From an uncultured Shimia sp. (lineage in GTDB: Bacteria > Pseudomonadota > Alphaproteobacteria > Rhodobacterales > Rhodobacteraceae): a stretch of 64,000 bases of DNA. A program made the position numbers and the translations under genes. The stretch is taken from the NCBI RefSeq assembly GCF_947493595.1, contig NZ_CANLRL010000004.1, positions 207,201 to 271,200 on the forward strand, in the 5' to 3' direction. Within the stretch, counting starts at the first letter, position 1; each line of letters begins with the position of its first letter. Positions 42,161 through 52,273 of this stretch are shown here, in pieces. The notes beneath the pieces were generated by a model, which worked only from the letters and a program-made list of their open reading frames with translations, did not search any database and was not told the DNA's origin.

Positions 42161-43369
42161 ATGTCTTCGTATTTAAAAGAGACCCCAACACGAGACGGCT
42201 TTTTTGGCGAGTATGGCGGTGCGCAATTGCCGCCTGTGCTTGAGCCGCACTTCAAAGAAATCGCCGAAGCTTATGATAAGATTTCAAAATCCGCGGATTA
42301 CATCCGTGATCTGCGCTATATCCGGAAGCATTTCCAAGGGCGTCCGACCCCGGTTTCTTACCTGAAAAATCTATCGGAGATTTTCGGTGGCGCGCAGATT
42401 TACGCAAAGCGCGAAGACCTGAACCACACCGGTGCGCACAAACTAAACCACTGTATGGCGGAAGGTTTGCTGGCCAAACACATGGGCAAAACCAAGCTGA
42501 TGGCGGAAACCGGTGCGGGGCAGCACGGTGTGGCGCTGGCGACGGCGGCGGCGTATTTTGGCATGGAATGCGAGATCCACATGGGGGAGATCGACATTGC
42601 CAAAGAGGCGCCCAATGTGACGCGCATGAAGCTTTTGGGGGCCGAAGTGGTGCCTGTGGGCTTTGGTGGGCGCTCGCTCAAAGAAGCGGTGGACAGTGCG
42701 TTTGAAAGTTATGTACCACAGGCAGACACCGCACTGTTTGCGATTGGCTCTGTGGTGGGGCCGCACCCGTTCCCGATGATGGTGCGAGACTTCCAGCACA
42801 TTGTCGGCATTGAAGCGCGCGAACAGTTTCTGGAGATGACCGGCAACCTGCCGGATATGGTTGTGGCCTGTGTGGGCGGTGGGTCCAATGCGATGGGCAT
42901 GTTTGCTGGCTTCATCGAGGACAAGGACGTGGCGCTTTATGGCGTGGAGCCATTGGGAACGTCTTCAAAGTTGGGCGAGCATGCCGCGACGATCACCTAT
43001 GGTGAGGACGGGGACATTCACGGGTTCCGCACTATGCTTCTGAAAGACGAGAACGGCGAGCCTGCGCCGGTGCACACGGTTGCGTCCGGGTTGGATTATC
43101 CGGGTGTGGGGCCAGAGCACGCGCATTTGTACCGCACAGGGCGGGCCAACTATACGGCGGCAAACGACAAAGAGGCTTTGGATGCGTTTTACAAGCTGAG
43201 CCGTCACGAGGGCATCATTCCGGCGCTGGAAAGCGCACATGCGGTGGCCTTTGCTATGCGGGAAGCGGCCAACAACCCTGGCAAATCAATCCTGCTCAAC
43301 CTGTCTGGCCGGGGTGATAAAGATATCGACTATGTGACCGAGACCTACGGGTTCAGCGTCGATAACTGA
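42161..43369 (+). CDS. Tryptophan synthase beta chain-like protein (stand-alone TrpB)
   Basis: A 402-aa PLP enzyme of the TrpB family, which makes tryptophan from indole and serine. The PLP lysine is Lys94 in [11 protein letters not shown], the general acid/base Glu is in AETGAGQHG, the phosphate cup is VGGGSNAMG, and the end is [12 protein letters not shown]. The start [20 protein letters not shown] differs from the usual trpFBA-linked TrpB. There is no trpA or trpF beside it. GAGGG precedes the ATG. It could be a second TrpB that salvages indole, a TrpB-like enzyme with another nucleophile, or the only TrpB of the cell. Confidence 0.88.
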   Translation: MSSYLKETPTRDGFFGEYGGAQLPPVLEPHFKEIAEAYDKISKSADYIRDLRYIRKHFQGRPTPVSYLKNLSEIFGGAQIYAKREDLNHTGAHKLNHCMAEGLLAKHMGKTKLMAETGAGQHGVALATAAAYFGMECEIHMGEIDIAKEAPNVTRMKLLGAEVVPVGFGGRSLKEAVDSAFESYVPQADTALFAIGSVVGPHPFPMMVRDFQHIVGIEAREQFLEMTGNLPDMVVACVGGGSNAMGMFAGFIEDKDVALYGVEPLGTSSKLGEHAATITYGEDGDIHGFRTMLLKDENGEPAPVHTVASGLDYPGVGPEHAHLYRTGRANYTAANDKEALDAFYKLSRHEGIIPALESAHAVAFAMREAANNPGKSILLNLSGRGDKDIDYVTETYGFSVDN

Positions 43370-43392
43370 TCATTTGTCCTAGGTAGAAAAAG

Positions 43393-43425
43393 ACAGCGCC
43401 CGAGGGAGACACCGGGCGCTGTTTT
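43393..43425. terminator. Bidirectional terminator between TrpB-like gene and pepT
   Basis: CAGCGCCCG and CGGGCGCTG form a 9-bp stem around a 10-base loop, followed by TTTTG on the plus strand and preceded by AGAAAAAGA, which gives a T-rich tract on the minus strand. Both flanking genes converge on it. Confidence 0.85.
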
Positions 43426-43426
43426 G

Positions 43427-44671
43427 TCATTTGGCGGCAATTTGTACGAGGTTGGAAATCATGCGTGTGGCGCTGGCCATGTCTTGCACAGAAACCCATT
43501 CCAGAGGGCCGTGAATTTCCATCATGCCGGTGTAGAGATTGGGGCAGGGCACACCCAATTCAGTCAGGCGGGAGCCATCGGTGCCACCGCGGATTGGCAC
43601 GGAGGCTGGCTCAAAGCCTTCGGTGCGGATGGCCTCGCGGGCGAGGTCTACCGGGGTCATGTCGTTTTCGAGCCAATAGCGCATGTTGCGGTATTGTTTG
43701 CTGATCTCACAGGCCACTTTGGAGCCGGGGAAGTCACCTTCGGCTTTGGCACAGGCGGCTTTCAGTCGGGTGGCCTGCGCCTCTAGGTCGTCCATTTCGA
43801 AGGCGCGTAGGATGAAGCGTAGGACAACTTCGCTGCTGCCGCCTTCCTGCGCGTAGACATGGGTGAAGCTCTCGCGGCCAGAGGTGGTTTCGGGCGTGGT
43901 GCCGGGCTCGTCGAGATCAGAGACAATTTGCGCGGCCACATGCAGGGCGTTGGTCATCTTATCTTTGGCATATCCGGGATGCGCAGAGGTGCCGGTGATG
44001 GTGACCACAGCGCCGTCGGCGGAGAAGGTTTCATACTCCATGGTGCCGCGTTTGGCGCCGTCCAGCGTATAGGCGAAGTCCACACCAAAATCGGCGGGTA
44101 GGTCGGCATGCACGCCTTTGCCAATTTCCTCGTCAGGGGTGAAGGCAATGCGGACTTTGCCGTGTTTCAGGCCCGGTGTGGTCAGCAGGTGCTCGGCCAT
44201 GGTCATGATGATCGCAACGCCGGCTTTGTCGTCGGCGCCCAGCAAGGTGAGGCCGGAGGCGGTGATGATGTCCTCGCCTTCTTTGCCTGCGAGGTAAGCA
44301 GACGTCGATGGGCTCAGCACCAGATCCGGGTTGTCCGGGTAGGTGATGTCGCAGCCGTCCCAGTTGGCAATCACGCGGGGTTTCACGCCGGTGGCGTTGA
44401 ACTGTGGTGCGGTGTCGACATGGGCGCAGAAGCCGATGGTTGGCGCATTTTCGACTGTGGCAGGCACGGTGGCGAGGACCACACCGTAACGGGTCAGTTC
44501 CACGTCTGAGGCACCGATGCGCTCGAGTTCCGCGACCAGATGGCGGGAGACGTTGAGCTGGATGTCGGTGGACGGGATGCTGGTGGAATGTTCGTCGGAT
44601 TGGCTGTCGATGGCACAGTATGCGACCAGTCGGTTTGTGAGTTGTTGGTCAAAACTTGTCTTGTCGCTCAT
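43427..44671 (-). CDS. pepT: Peptidase T (tripeptide aminopeptidase)
   Basis: A 414-aa M20 family zinc aminopeptidase that removes N-terminal residues from tripeptides. The metal and catalytic residues lie in FCAHVDTAP (His, Asp), LLGADDKAGVA (Asp), FTPDEEIGKG (catalytic Glu then metal Glu), YTLDGAKRG and the C-terminal EIHGPLEWV (His). PIRGGTDGSRL is diagnostic of PepT. The ATG at 44671 is chosen over an upstream GTG. A TGAA-N6-TTCA dyad lies 13-26 bases before it. Confidence 0.94.
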   Translation of the reverse strand: MSDKTSFDQQLTNRLVAYCAIDSQSDEHSTSIPSTDIQLNVSRHLVAELERIGASDVELTRYGVVLATVPATVENAPTIGFCAHVDTAPQFNATGVKPRVIANWDGCDITYPDNPDLVLSPSTSAYLAGKEGEDIITASGLTLLGADDKAGVAIIMTMAEHLLTTPGLKHGKVRIAFTPDEEIGKGVHADLPADFGVDFAYTLDGAKRGTMEYETFSADGAVVTITGTSAHPGYAKDKMTNALHVAAQIVSDLDEPGTTPETTSGRESFTHVYAQEGGSSEVVLRFILRAFEMDDLEAQATRLKAACAKAEGDFPGSKVACEISKQYRNMRYWLENDMTPVDLAREAIRTEGFEPASVPIRGGTDGSRLTELGVPCPNLYTGMMEIHGPLEWVSVQDMASATRMISNLVQIAAK

Positions 44672-44760
44672 GTCGGGCCTCGCTGAATGATCGTTCACTA
44701 GTGCAAGACATTGGGAGAAGTTTACGCTGGTGTAAAGATGGGCAGGGGGTGGTGCGCCAC

Positions 44761-44790
44761 AAAAAAGAGGCCGCTAAATAGCGACCTCTG
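44761..44790 (-). terminator. Terminator of ssb
   Basis: On the minus strand AGAGGTCGCT and AGCGGCCTCT form a 10-bp stem with one G-U pair and an ATTT loop, followed by TTTTT. It lies 21 bases after the ssb stop codon. Confidence 0.88.
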
Positions 44791-44810
44791 AAATACACTG
44801 TGTCTGTGAC

Positions 44811-45347
44811 TTAGAACGGGATTTCGTCGTCCATGTCACGGCTTGGCGCTGGACCGCCTTGGTTGCCGCCACCACCGCCACCGAAGTTGCCGCCGCCGCC
44901 GCCTTGATCGTAACCGCCGCCGTAGCCGCCGCCACCTTGGTCATAGCCGCCGCTGCTGCCGCCGCCAAAGCCACCGCCGCCGTCACCGCCGCCGGAGCGG
45001 CCATCGAGCATGGTCAGCACGCCGTCAAAGCCCTGCAGTACCACTTCGGTGGAGTAGCGGTCCTGACCTGATTGGTCCTGCCACTTTCGGGTTTGCAATT
45101 TGCCTTCCACGTAGACCTTGGAGCCTTTGCGCAGGTATTGCTCAGCAATGCGCACCAAGCCTTCTTGGAAAATAGCCACGGAGTGCCATTCGGTGCGTTC
45201 TTTACGCTCGCCAGTGTTGCGGTCTTTCCAAGTCTCGGAGGTGGCGATGCGCAGGTTGCACACTTTGCCGCCGTTCTGGAAGGAGCGCACCTCGGGGTCG
45301 CGCCCCAGGTTGCCAATAAGGATTACTTTGTTCACCGATCCGGCCAT
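44811..45347 (-). CDS. ssb: Single-stranded DNA-binding protein
   Basis: A 178-aa OB-fold protein that coats single-stranded DNA during replication and repair. Residues about 1-112 are the OB domain ([21 protein letters not shown], with WHSVAIF and [14 protein letters not shown]). About 50 residues of Gly-rich linker with Asp-Gln and Tyr repeats follow. The acidic tip is MDDEIPF, which recruits partner proteins. Length and tail are normal for alphaproteobacteria. The linker is encoded by an imperfect CCGCCG-rich repeat. In this window it is alone with its own terminator. Confidence 0.97.
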   Translation of the reverse strand: MAGSVNKVILIGNLGRDPEVRSFQNGGKVCNLRIATSETWKDRNTGERKERTEWHSVAIFQEGLVRIAEQYLRKGSKVYVEGKLQTRKWQDQSGQDRYSTEVVLQGFDGVLTMLDGRSGGGDGGGGFGGGSSGGYDQGGGGYGGGYDQGGGGGNFGGGGGGNQGGPAPSRDMDDEIPF

Positions 45348-45574
45348 GCGCCTATGTCTCCCACGGATTCTTTCTCTGGATTTGGGGCACCATACACCAC
45401 TGCGGGGGATGAATGGGAAGCGGTTTCTCCAATAGCAAAGGCGGAAACTTGTGGATAACCTGAGGTGGGAAAGACGCGGGGCGCGCGGGATTTTGCCAAG
45501 CGGCGCTCTACGGTCTGGAAAAATCCCTGCAATTTGATTAAGAAGACGGCAAAAGCAGGGTGGAGCAGGCGCAT

Positions 45575-46159
45575 ATGGCGCGCAGGATTTTGGGACTGGT
45601 GATTGGATTGGCCTTGGTTTCTGGGCCAGTGGCGGCGCAAAGCCTGTCGACCAAATCCAATGCGCGGTTGTTTAAGAACCAGACAAAAGTGCTCGATGGG
45701 CGGGCGTCTGAGCAATATCGCAACTCTGTACGCCTCAAGCCGAAGCCGATTTACACGCCTTCCAAGTGGGGCAACGGCAGCTATCAAGGTAAATACCGAG
45801 GGCCGTATCTTGCGATGGCGCAGGAGGCGGCATTGTTGCATGGCGTGCCGGTGGACTTGTTCCTGAAGCTGGTGCAGCAGGAAAGCAATTGGAATGCTAC
45901 AGCCAAGTCCCACAAAGGGGCTTTGGGGTTGGCGCAGTTGATGCCTCAGACCGCGCGGTTGTTGAGGGTGGATCCGATGGATCCGCAACAGAACCTGGAA
46001 GGCGGCGCCCGCTATCTTAAGCAGCAGTACCAAAAATTTGGCAGCTGGCGCTTGGCTTTGGCGGCCTATAACGCTGGGCCGGGGGCGGTGGAGAAATACG
46101 GCGGTGTGCCGCCGTATGCGGAGACACGCAACTATGTGCGGGTTATCTGGGGCGGGTAA
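45575..46159 (+). CDS. Lytic transglycosylase (SLT domain)
   Basis: A 194-aa exported murein lyase. A signal peptide ([20 protein letters not shown]) leads to a linker and then a C-terminal SLT domain (residues about 85-190): the catalytic Glu is in [13 protein letters not shown], followed by [25 protein letters not shown] and [17 protein letters not shown]. The small size resembles family 1 soluble transglycosylases of Rhodobacterales, with one catalytic domain only. The ATG at 45575 has GGAG 9 bases upstream; a GTG at 45560 is less likely. It is adjacent to an AraC gene in convergent orientation. Confidence 0.92.
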   Translation: MARRILGLVIGLALVSGPVAAQSLSTKSNARLFKNQTKVLDGRASEQYRNSVRLKPKPIYTPSKWGNGSYQGKYRGPYLAMAQEAALLHGVPVDLFLKLVQQESNWNATAKSHKGALGLAQLMPQTARLLRVDPMDPQQNLEGGARYLKQQYQKFGSWRLALAAYNAGPGAVEKYGGVPPYAETRNYVRVIWGG

Positions 46160-46180
46160 GCCCTTTTAATTTCAGGTAAA

Positions 46181-47101
46181 TTACCGGGTGCGGGCCTGTT
46201 TACGCACCTGACTTGGCGCAGCACCAAAGTGCTGTTGGCAGAAGCGCGTGAAATAGGCGGCACTGCCAAATCCAAGGGAATCGGCGACACGGTTGATGGG
46301 CAGGTCACTGTCCAGCAGCAGGCTGCGCGCCCGGTGTTGGGTCATTTGCGAGAGCATTTCGGCTGCTGTGAGACCTGCCGCTTGACGGCAAACACGGGTC
46401 AGGTGCGTCGGGGTGATGTCGAGCTGATCGGCGTACCAGGCCATTGGCTGACCGCTTGTGTATTCGGCCGCAAGGATGTCACAGAAGCGGCGCACAATGC
46501 GTTCTGAGGCACGGGTTGGCGGCGGTGGGCCAGCCTCTTGCAGGTCCCGGCGCAATGCAACGGAGAGCAAGCGGGCATGGGCATTCAAGGCCTCGGCCAT
46601 AAAGGGGCGCTTGTCGTGTAATTCGCGGCGCAGAGCGTCCAGGATGGCAGTGAATTCGGCTTGTTCGGTTCCGTCCTGCAATCTCAGATGTTGGGCACGG
46701 TCGGGCAGGGTCACGCGGCCGTCATCCGGGATCAACATGGCCAAGCCCTGAACCTGCAACCCAAGTTCAAAGGAGAGCAGTTTGCCAGCGGGGACAAAAA
46801 TCGCATTATGGGCGCCAAAACCCCGGCGCAGACCATGCAACAACACGCGTCCCTGGCCACGGGTGGTCCACAATAAGATGTGGTGCGCGCGCACATGTAA
46901 TTGCTCAAGCATCCACGGCGCGCCTTTGGTCAGGCCAGCAAGAGTTTCGACACGAATTTGCGGTAAAGGCTGATCTGCTGCAACGGGGCGCGGTGGAGGT
47001 GGCGCAGCCACAGGTGCTGCAGGCTTGTGCGCCACTCCAGACATGCCGCCCATGCCTGGTTTGGTCATAAATGACGGGATATGTAAATTTTTATCGGTCA
47101 T
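46181..47101 (-). CDS. AraC family transcriptional regulator
   Basis: A 306-aa regulator. Residues about 10-50 are a Met/Gly- and Pro-rich lead (MGGMSGVAHKPAAP, then PPPPRP), about 60-150 form a cupin-like sensor (HHILLWTTRGQGRVLL, PAGKLLSFEL), and about 205-300 hold the double helix-turn-helix (YADQLDITPTHLTRVCRQAAG and INRVADSLGFGSAAYFTRFC in pieces). The start is uncertain: ATG at 47101 is used, but MTKPGMGGMSG at 47068 is also possible. It resembles AraC activators of the 4-hydroxybenzoate or aromatic catabolic type. No target is adjacent. Confidence 0.85.
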   Translation of the reverse strand: MTDKNLHIPSFMTKPGMGGMSGVAHKPAAPVAAPPPPRPVAADQPLPQIRVETLAGLTKGAPWMLEQLHVRAHHILLWTTRGQGRVLLHGLRRGFGAHNAIFVPAGKLLSFELGLQVQGLAMLIPDDGRVTLPDRAQHLRLQDGTEQAEFTAILDALRRELHDKRPFMAEALNAHARLLSVALRRDLQEAGPPPPTRASERIVRRFCDILAAEYTSGQPMAWYADQLDITPTHLTRVCRQAAGLTAAEMLSQMTQHRARSLLLDSDLPINRVADSLGFGSAAYFTRFCQQHFGAAPSQVRKQARTR

Positions 47102-47188
47102 CTTGTCGAAGATTAAGCGCGGGATGTGCGATTCGAGCAAGTGAAGACTTGTAGTCCCGCCGTGCCGATTGGCGAAAATTCGCGGAAA

Positions 47189-48070
47189 TTAGATGTCTAC
47201 CGGCGTGTGGTGATGCCAGGTTTTCATTTTTGAGCGGAACCATGTGCGTTGACGTTTGGCAAATTGTCGGGTGGCAATTGTGGCGCGCTCGCGGGCGGTT
47301 TCCAGATCAATGTCTCCGCGCAGGTGCGCGACGAGTTCAGGGGCTCCAATGGCTTTGGCGGAGAGGTGTGCCGGGTCAAATGTCGCGAGGTTTGCTTGTG
47401 CCTCGTCCAATGCGCCGTGGTCCAACATCAAGTCAAACCGCTGGGCAATCCGCGCATTGAGCCAGTCTTTGGGCACGTCAAAAACAATCGGTAGTGTGTC
47501 TGACAGTGGCAACAGAGGGGGCGGCGTGTTGTCTTGCCAATCGGCCATCGCGCGGCCTGTGGCGGTGAGAACTTCCCAAGCGCGTTGCACACGCATCGGG
47601 TTTTGCGTGTCGATCCGGGCCTTGGTTTCTGGGTCTAATTCTGCAAGCAGGGCTTTGAAGCCCTCGGCCGCAACGCGGGCGTTTGCGCGTGCGCGCAGCT
47701 CCGGTGGCGTGGCGGGGATGTCAGCGAGACCTTGGGTGAGTGCGGAAAAATACAGGCCGGTGCCACCAACTATGATGGGGCGGGGACCGTTGGTCAGAAG
47801 CGGCGCCACCTCACGCAGCCAATGGCCTACCGAGTATTCAGCGTCATAGGGAACATGACCATAGAGGTGGTGAGGGGCTGCGGCTTCGTCCTTTGCAGAG
47901 GGGCGCGCCGTTAGCACGCGCCAATTGTCAAACACCTGAATTGCATCGGCATTGATGATCACGCCGCCCTGTTGCGCGGCAATCTCCAAAGCGAGCGCAC
48001 TTTTGCCGCTGGCTGTGGGGCCTGCGATCAATACGGGTTGATCAGAGGCGATGGGCGGCAGTTGTGACAT
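47189..48070 (-). CDS. miaA: tRNA dimethylallyltransferase
   Basis: This 293-aa enzyme transfers a dimethylallyl group to A37 of tRNAs reading UNN codons, using DMAPP. The P-loop [11 protein letters not shown] (about residue 17), [20 protein letters not shown] in pieces (the usual tyrosine after the Q is Phe-Asp here), DAEYSVGHW, and [11 protein letters not shown] are diagnostic. The C-terminal zinc-like and KRQRTWFR segments are present. It is divergent from pyrH with a 119-base control region. The substrate precursor is made through dxr, which lies in the same window. Confidence 0.95.
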   Translation of the reverse strand: MSQLPPIASDQPVLIAGPTASGKSALALEIAAQQGGVIINADAIQVFDNWRVLTARPSAKDEAAAPHHLYGHVPYDAEYSVGHWLREVAPLLTNGPRPIIVGGTGLYFSALTQGLADIPATPPELRARANARVAAEGFKALLAELDPETKARIDTQNPMRVQRAWEVLTATGRAMADWQDNTPPPLLPLSDTLPIVFDVPKDWLNARIAQRFDLMLDHGALDEAQANLATFDPAHLSAKAIGAPELVAHLRGDIDLETARERATIATRQFAKRQRTWFRSKMKTWHHHTPVDI

Positions 48071-48189
48071 GCGGGTGACCTGACTTTGCGCTTACTTTTG
48101 TCGGTTATCCTCAACTCTCGCATTGAACCTGCGGGCGTTTTCCGACATTTTGCGTCCAATCCTAAAACGATGCGCAGATGGAGTGCAAC

Positions 48190-48924
48190 ATGAGCGACGA
48201 CACCGTCCCCGCCGACGCCACCTTTAACCGTGTGATGTTGAAAATTTCGGGGGAGGCGTTGATGGGAGACCAGGGCTATGGCCTGCACCCGCCGACAATT
48301 GCGCGTCTCGCCAAAGAGGTGAAATCTGTTCACGACATGGGCGTGGAGATTTGCATGGTGATTGGTGGCGGCAACGTGTTCCGTGGCCTATCCGGTGCAG
48401 CGCAAGGCATGGAGCGCACCACAGCGGACTATATGGGTATGTTGGCGACGGTGATGAATGCGCTGGCGATGCAGAGTGCGTTGGAAGAGCTGGGTGTGTT
48501 TACCCGTGTGATCAGCGCGATTCGCATGGATGAGGTGGCTGAGCCGTACATTCGTCGTCGTGCTGTGCGGCACCTTGAGAAGAAACGCGTGTGTATTTTT
48601 GCTGCCGGAACCGGCAACCCGTATTTCACCACGGACACTGCCGCGACCCTGCGGGCCAATGAGATGGCGTGCGAAGCGATCTTTATGGGCAAAAACGGTG
48701 TGGATGGCATCTATGACAAGGATCCAGCCGAGCATGATGACGCGGTGCGTTATGATGAAATCACCTATGACGAGGTGCTGGCGAAACGTCTGCGGGTGAT
48801 GGATGCAAGTGCAATTGCCTTGGCGCGGGACAACAACCTGCCGCTGATTGTGTTCCCTCTGGATGAGCCAGGCGGCTTCAAAGGCATTCTCGCAGGTCGG
48901 GGCACCTATACAAAGGTTGTCTGA
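48190..48924 (+). CDS. pyrH: UMP kinase
   Basis: This 244-aa hexameric kinase phosphorylates UMP to UDP. The lysine loop [18 protein letters not shown] in pieces is at the N-terminus, followed by [20 protein letters not shown]-like helix [18 protein letters not shown] and [16 protein letters not shown] (UMP-binding). The ATG at 48190 follows GGAG by 7 bases. It heads the frr-uppS-cdsA-dxr-rseP run. rpsB and tsf, which precede pyrH in many bacteria, are not here. Confidence 0.97.
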   Translation: MSDDTVPADATFNRVMLKISGEALMGDQGYGLHPPTIARLAKEVKSVHDMGVEICMVIGGGNVFRGLSGAAQGMERTTADYMGMLATVMNALAMQSALEELGVFTRVISAIRMDEVAEPYIRRRAVRHLEKKRVCIFAAGTGNPYFTTDTAATLRANEMACEAIFMGKNGVDGIYDKDPAEHDDAVRYDEITYDEVLAKRLRVMDASAIALARDNNLPLIVFPLDEPGGFKGILAGRGTYTKVV

Positions 48925-49021
48925 TCCCGTTAAGGTGATCGAGACAGCGTGACGCGGGGCCAAATGCCCTGCAACGCGCGAAAAAGACAAAAGAAAACAG
49001 ACAGAAGAAGAGAGCAATCTC

Positions 49022-49585
49022 ATGTCCGAAGAGTTTGAACTTGATACCGACGATCTGGCACGCCGTATGGATGGTGCAATGGGTGCGTTGAAAACTGAAT
49101 TTGCCTCGCTGCGTACCGGCCGCGCCTCAGCCAACATGCTGGAGCCGGTGATGGTGGATGCCTATGGATCGCGCACACCGATCAACCAGGTGGGCACCGT
49201 GAACGTGCCTGAGCCGCGTATGGTGACCATCAATGTGTGGGACAAATCATTGGTGAGCGCGGTTGAGAAGGCGATCATGAACTCCGGTCTGGGCATCAAC
49301 CCACAGACCAACGGCACCATCGTAATGTTGCCAATTCCGGAGCTGAACGAAGAACGCCGCACCGAGCTGGCGCGCGTGGCTGCGCAATATGCCGAACATG
49401 CCCGTGTTTCGATCCGCAACTTGCGTCGGGATGGCATGGATCAGATCAAAAAGGGCAAGGCGGACGGCCTGTCTGAGGATGATCAGAAGCTTTGGGAAGC
49501 GGAAGTTCAGGAAATGACTGACCGTTATATCAAGCAAATCGACGGCGCGCTTGAGAACAAGCAATCCGAGATCATGCAGGTCTGA
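49022..49585 (+). CDS. frr: Ribosome recycling factor
   Basis: A 187-aa factor that splits post-termination ribosomes with [17 protein letters not shown], the [22 protein letters not shown] hinge in pieces, [27 protein letters not shown] in pieces, and the C-terminal helix [23 protein letters not shown] in pieces match the family throughout. Length is normal (185-187). It follows pyrH after 97 bases and precedes uppS by 5 bases. Confidence 0.98.
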   Translation: MSEEFELDTDDLARRMDGAMGALKTEFASLRTGRASANMLEPVMVDAYGSRTPINQVGTVNVPEPRMVTINVWDKSLVSAVEKAIMNSGLGINPQTNGTIVMLPIPELNEERRTELARVAAQYAEHARVSIRNLRRDGMDQIKKGKADGLSEDDQKLWEAEVQEMTDRYIKQIDGALENKQSEIMQV

Positions 49586-49590
49586 ACAAC

Positions 49591-50313
49591 ATGGGTGACG
49601 AGATTCCCGCGACCGGCCCTCGGCATGTGGCCATTATCATGGATGGCAACGGCCGGTGGGCGCAGGCACGCGGTCGCCCGCGGTTATTTGGGCACCACGC
49701 CGGGGCCAAGCGCGTCAAAGAGATTGTGCGCGCTTGCAAACCCTTGGGTGTGGAGTATTTGACGATTTTTGGGTTCTCGACCGAGAACTGGAAGCGCACG
49801 CAGGCGGAAGTTGCGGGCTTGATGAGCCTTTTTCGCCAGTACATCCGCAAGGAAGCCCGTGGGCTGAAGGCGGAAGGGGTGAGGGTGCGGTTTATCGGCG
49901 ACCGTCCGCGTTTGGACGAAAAGCTGCGCGCCTTAATGGATGAATTGGAGGAGCTCACCGCCGAAAATGATGGTGTGAATCTTACAATTGCGTTGAATTA
50001 TGGTGGCCGGGATGAAGTGGCGCGCGCCACACAGCGGTTGGCGCAGGACGTAGCAAATGGCTCGTTGGCTCCGGAAGATGTGAACGAAGAGACCTTGCCA
50101 AAGTATCTCGATACACATGTGTTGCCGGATCCTGATTTGGTCATTCGCACAAGTGGCGAAGCGCGGATTTCCAATTTCCTACTGTGGCAATCGGCGTATG
50201 CGGAATATGAGTTTATTGACACGTTGTGGCCGGATTTCTCGAAAGAGGAATTCCGCAAATTGGTGGACGCTTATGCGCGACGGGATCGTCGTTTTGGCGC
50301 GGTGACAGTGTGA
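49591..50313 (+). CDS. uppS: Isoprenyl transferase (undecaprenyl diphosphate synthase)
   Basis: This 240-aa cis-prenyltransferase condenses isopentenyl units onto farnesyl diphosphate to give the C55 carrier for murein and polysaccharides. The catalytic loop HVAIIMDGNGRWAQ (about residue 13, Asp then Asn-Gly-Arg-Trp), GHHAGAKRVKEI, FGFSTENWKR and the end DLVIRTSGEARISNFLLWQSAYAE in pieces are all present. It starts 5 bases after frr and overlaps cdsA by 4 bases (GTGA). Confidence 0.97.
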   Translation: MGDEIPATGPRHVAIIMDGNGRWAQARGRPRLFGHHAGAKRVKEIVRACKPLGVEYLTIFGFSTENWKRTQAEVAGLMSLFRQYIRKEARGLKAEGVRVRFIGDRPRLDEKLRALMDELEELTAENDGVNLTIALNYGGRDEVARATQRLAQDVANGSLAPEDVNEETLPKYLDTHVLPDPDLVIRTSGEARISNFLLWQSAYAEYEFIDTLWPDFSKEEFRKLVDAYARRDRRFGAVTV

Positions 50314-51083
50314 GTAGTGCTGCGGGTAAGTGGGGCGATTTGTTGCCCCGGACTCTGTCAGCAGTGGTGCTGCTTGGCGTGGGTGGATTGGCGATCTGGC
50401 AAGGTGGGTTTTTGTTCCACGAATTTGTGGTGATCATTTGCGGCGGCATGGTCTGGGAGTTGACTCGGATGCTGTCCGGCGGTGACCAGAAGGTGTCGCT
50501 TTCCATGGGGGCACTGGCGGCTGTTGTGCTCTTTCTGACCGACTTTGTTCCTGGCCAGGCGATCTTGCCAATGTTGTTGGCCGTGCCCTTGGCTGGCGCC
50601 GGGCAACTTAAGAAAGATCGTGGAATCTACGTAGCTTATGCGGCGGGGCTGATGTTGGCTTGCTATGGCTTGATTGTCCTGCGCGACGTGCGAGGGGCTT
50701 ATTGGGTCATGTGGTTGGTATCAGTCGTGGTGGCCACGGATGTGGCTGGCTACTTTGCCGGTCGGGTGTTTGGTGGTCCGAAGTTCTGGCCCAAAGTGAG
50801 CCCCAAAAAGACATGGTCCGGCACGATGGCCGGCTGGGTGGCTGCGGCCTGTGTGGGGATGGTTTTTGGTGGCACGCCATTGATTATTCTGTCGGTGCTG
50901 ACTTCCTTTGCCTCGCAGATGGGCGATGCAGCCGAGAGCGCAATCAAGCGCCACACCGGCATCAAGGACAGTTCGAACCTTATTCCTGGTCATGGCGGCT
51001 TGCTTGACCGGTTTGATGCGATGTTGGGCGCGGCGCTTTTGGTGCTGGTGCTGGGTGCCGTATTGGGGCTGCCTGCGACATGA
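50310..51083 (+). CDS. cdsA: Phosphatidate cytidylyltransferase
   Basis: This 257-aa inner-membrane enzyme makes CDP-diacylglycerol from phosphatidic acid and CTP. It has about seven membrane helices. The family signature is KDSSNLIPGHGGLLDRFDA near the C-terminus, with SPKKTWSGTMAGW and VATDVAGYFAGRVFGG before it. It starts at GTG overlapping the uppS stop (GTGA), and its own stop overlaps the dxr start (ATGA). A longer open frame into uppS has no support. Confidence 0.95.
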   Translation: MSSAAGKWGDLLPRTLSAVVLLGVGGLAIWQGGFLFHEFVVIICGGMVWELTRMLSGGDQKVSLSMGALAAVVLFLTDFVPGQAILPMLLAVPLAGAGQLKKDRGIYVAYAAGLMLACYGLIVLRDVRGAYWVMWLVSVVVATDVAGYFAGRVFGGPKFWPKVSPKKTWSGTMAGWVAAACVGMVFGGTPLIILSVLTSFASQMGDAAESAIKRHTGIKDSSNLIPGHGGLLDRFDAMLGAALLVLVLGAVLGLPAT

Positions 51084-52249
51084 GAAAAATCTCCATTTTT
51101 GGTGCAACCGGGTCGATTGGACAAAACACCATTGACCTGATCCGACGCGATCCCGACAGCTATGATGTGGTGGCGTTGAGCGGGGGGCAGAACATTGCCC
51201 AACTGGCGGCAGACGCGCGTGAGCTGAAGGCGGATGTCGCGGTGACGGCGGATGAGGCGCGGCTCGATGAGCTGCGCGCCGAATTGGCCGGCAGTGGCGT
51301 TGAAGCGGCTGCAGGTTCGACTGCGATCCGCGAGGCGGCGGCGCGGCCTGCGGATTGGGTGATGAGTGCCATTGTCGGCGCGGCGGGGCTGGCACCGGGT
51401 TTGGTGGCGCTGGAGCAAGGCGCGACATTGGCGTTGGCCAACAAGGAATCGCTTGTCACAGCGGGTCAGTTGATCATGGGCACCGCTGCGACGCACAAGG
51501 CGCGTATCCTGCCGGTAGACAGCGAGCATTCGGCGATCTTTCAAGGCCTGATTGGCGAAGATATGGCTGCGGTGGAACGGATTATCATCACCGCCAGTGG
51601 CGGTGCGTTCCGCGATTGGACGCTGGAAGACATGGCGCGCGCCACGCCGGAGCAGGCCAGCAGCCATCCCAATTGGAACATGGGGCAGCGGATCACGGTA
51701 GACAGCGCCTCGATGTTCAATAAGGCGCTGGAGGTCATTGAGACCAAAGAGTTTTTTGGCTGCGCACATGAGCAGATCGAGGTGTTGGTGCATCCGGAAT
51801 CTTTGGTGCATGCCTTGGTCGGGTTCAATGACGGCGCGTTGATGGCCCATGTCGGCCCGCCGGATATGCGCCACGCGATTGGCTTTGCGTTGCACTGGCC
51901 GGAGCGCAAGACGCTGCCGGTGGAGCGGTTGGACCTCGCCAAGATTGGATCGTTGCATTTTCGCGCGCCGGATTTCCAACGCTATCCGGCGCTGCGGTTG
52001 GCACATGAGGTGCTGGAACTGGGCGGGCACGCAGGCGCGATTTTCAACGCGGCGAAAGAGCGCGCGCTGGATGGGTTCCTTGCACATCATATTGGGTTTT
52101 TGCAGATGGCGGAGGTGGTCGAAGAGGTTTTGACACAGCTTTCTCCATCACATTGCCGCAAGAATGCCGAAATGACCCTTGATACGGTGCTGGAAACCGA
52201 CCATCTGGCCCGCAAGACGGCCGATCAGGTCATGCAAAAATTGGCGTAA
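51080..52249 (+). CDS. dxr: 1-deoxy-D-xylulose 5-phosphate reductoisomerase
   Basis: This 389-aa NADPH enzyme makes MEP, the committed step of isoprenoid synthesis. The Rossmann motif FGATGSIGQNT starts the protein, followed by LANKESLVTAG, PVDSEHSAIFQ, ITASGGAFRDW, HPNWNMGQRITVDSA in pieces, and NKALEVIETKEFF plus VHPESLVHALVGF. Length is normal. It overlaps cdsA by 4 bases. It supplies precursors for uppS and for miaA, both in this window. Confidence 0.97.
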   Translation: MRKISIFGATGSIGQNTIDLIRRDPDSYDVVALSGGQNIAQLAADARELKADVAVTADEARLDELRAELAGSGVEAAAGSTAIREAAARPADWVMSAIVGAAGLAPGLVALEQGATLALANKESLVTAGQLIMGTAATHKARILPVDSEHSAIFQGLIGEDMAAVERIIITASGGAFRDWTLEDMARATPEQASSHPNWNMGQRITVDSASMFNKALEVIETKEFFGCAHEQIEVLVHPESLVHALVGFNDGALMAHVGPPDMRHAIGFALHWPERKTLPVERLDLAKIGSLHFRAPDFQRYPALRLAHEVLELGGHAGAIFNAAKERALDGFLAHHIGFLQMAEVVEEVLTQLSPSHCRKNAEMTLDTVLETDHLARKTADQVMQKLA

Positions 52250-52273
52250 CGCCCCAGAAAGAGGACGACCCCT

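Noticed and set aside
44858-44998. CCGCCG-rich repeat inside ssb, first suspected to be a minisatellite
   Set aside because: It encodes the normal Gly-rich linker of SSB and stays in frame.
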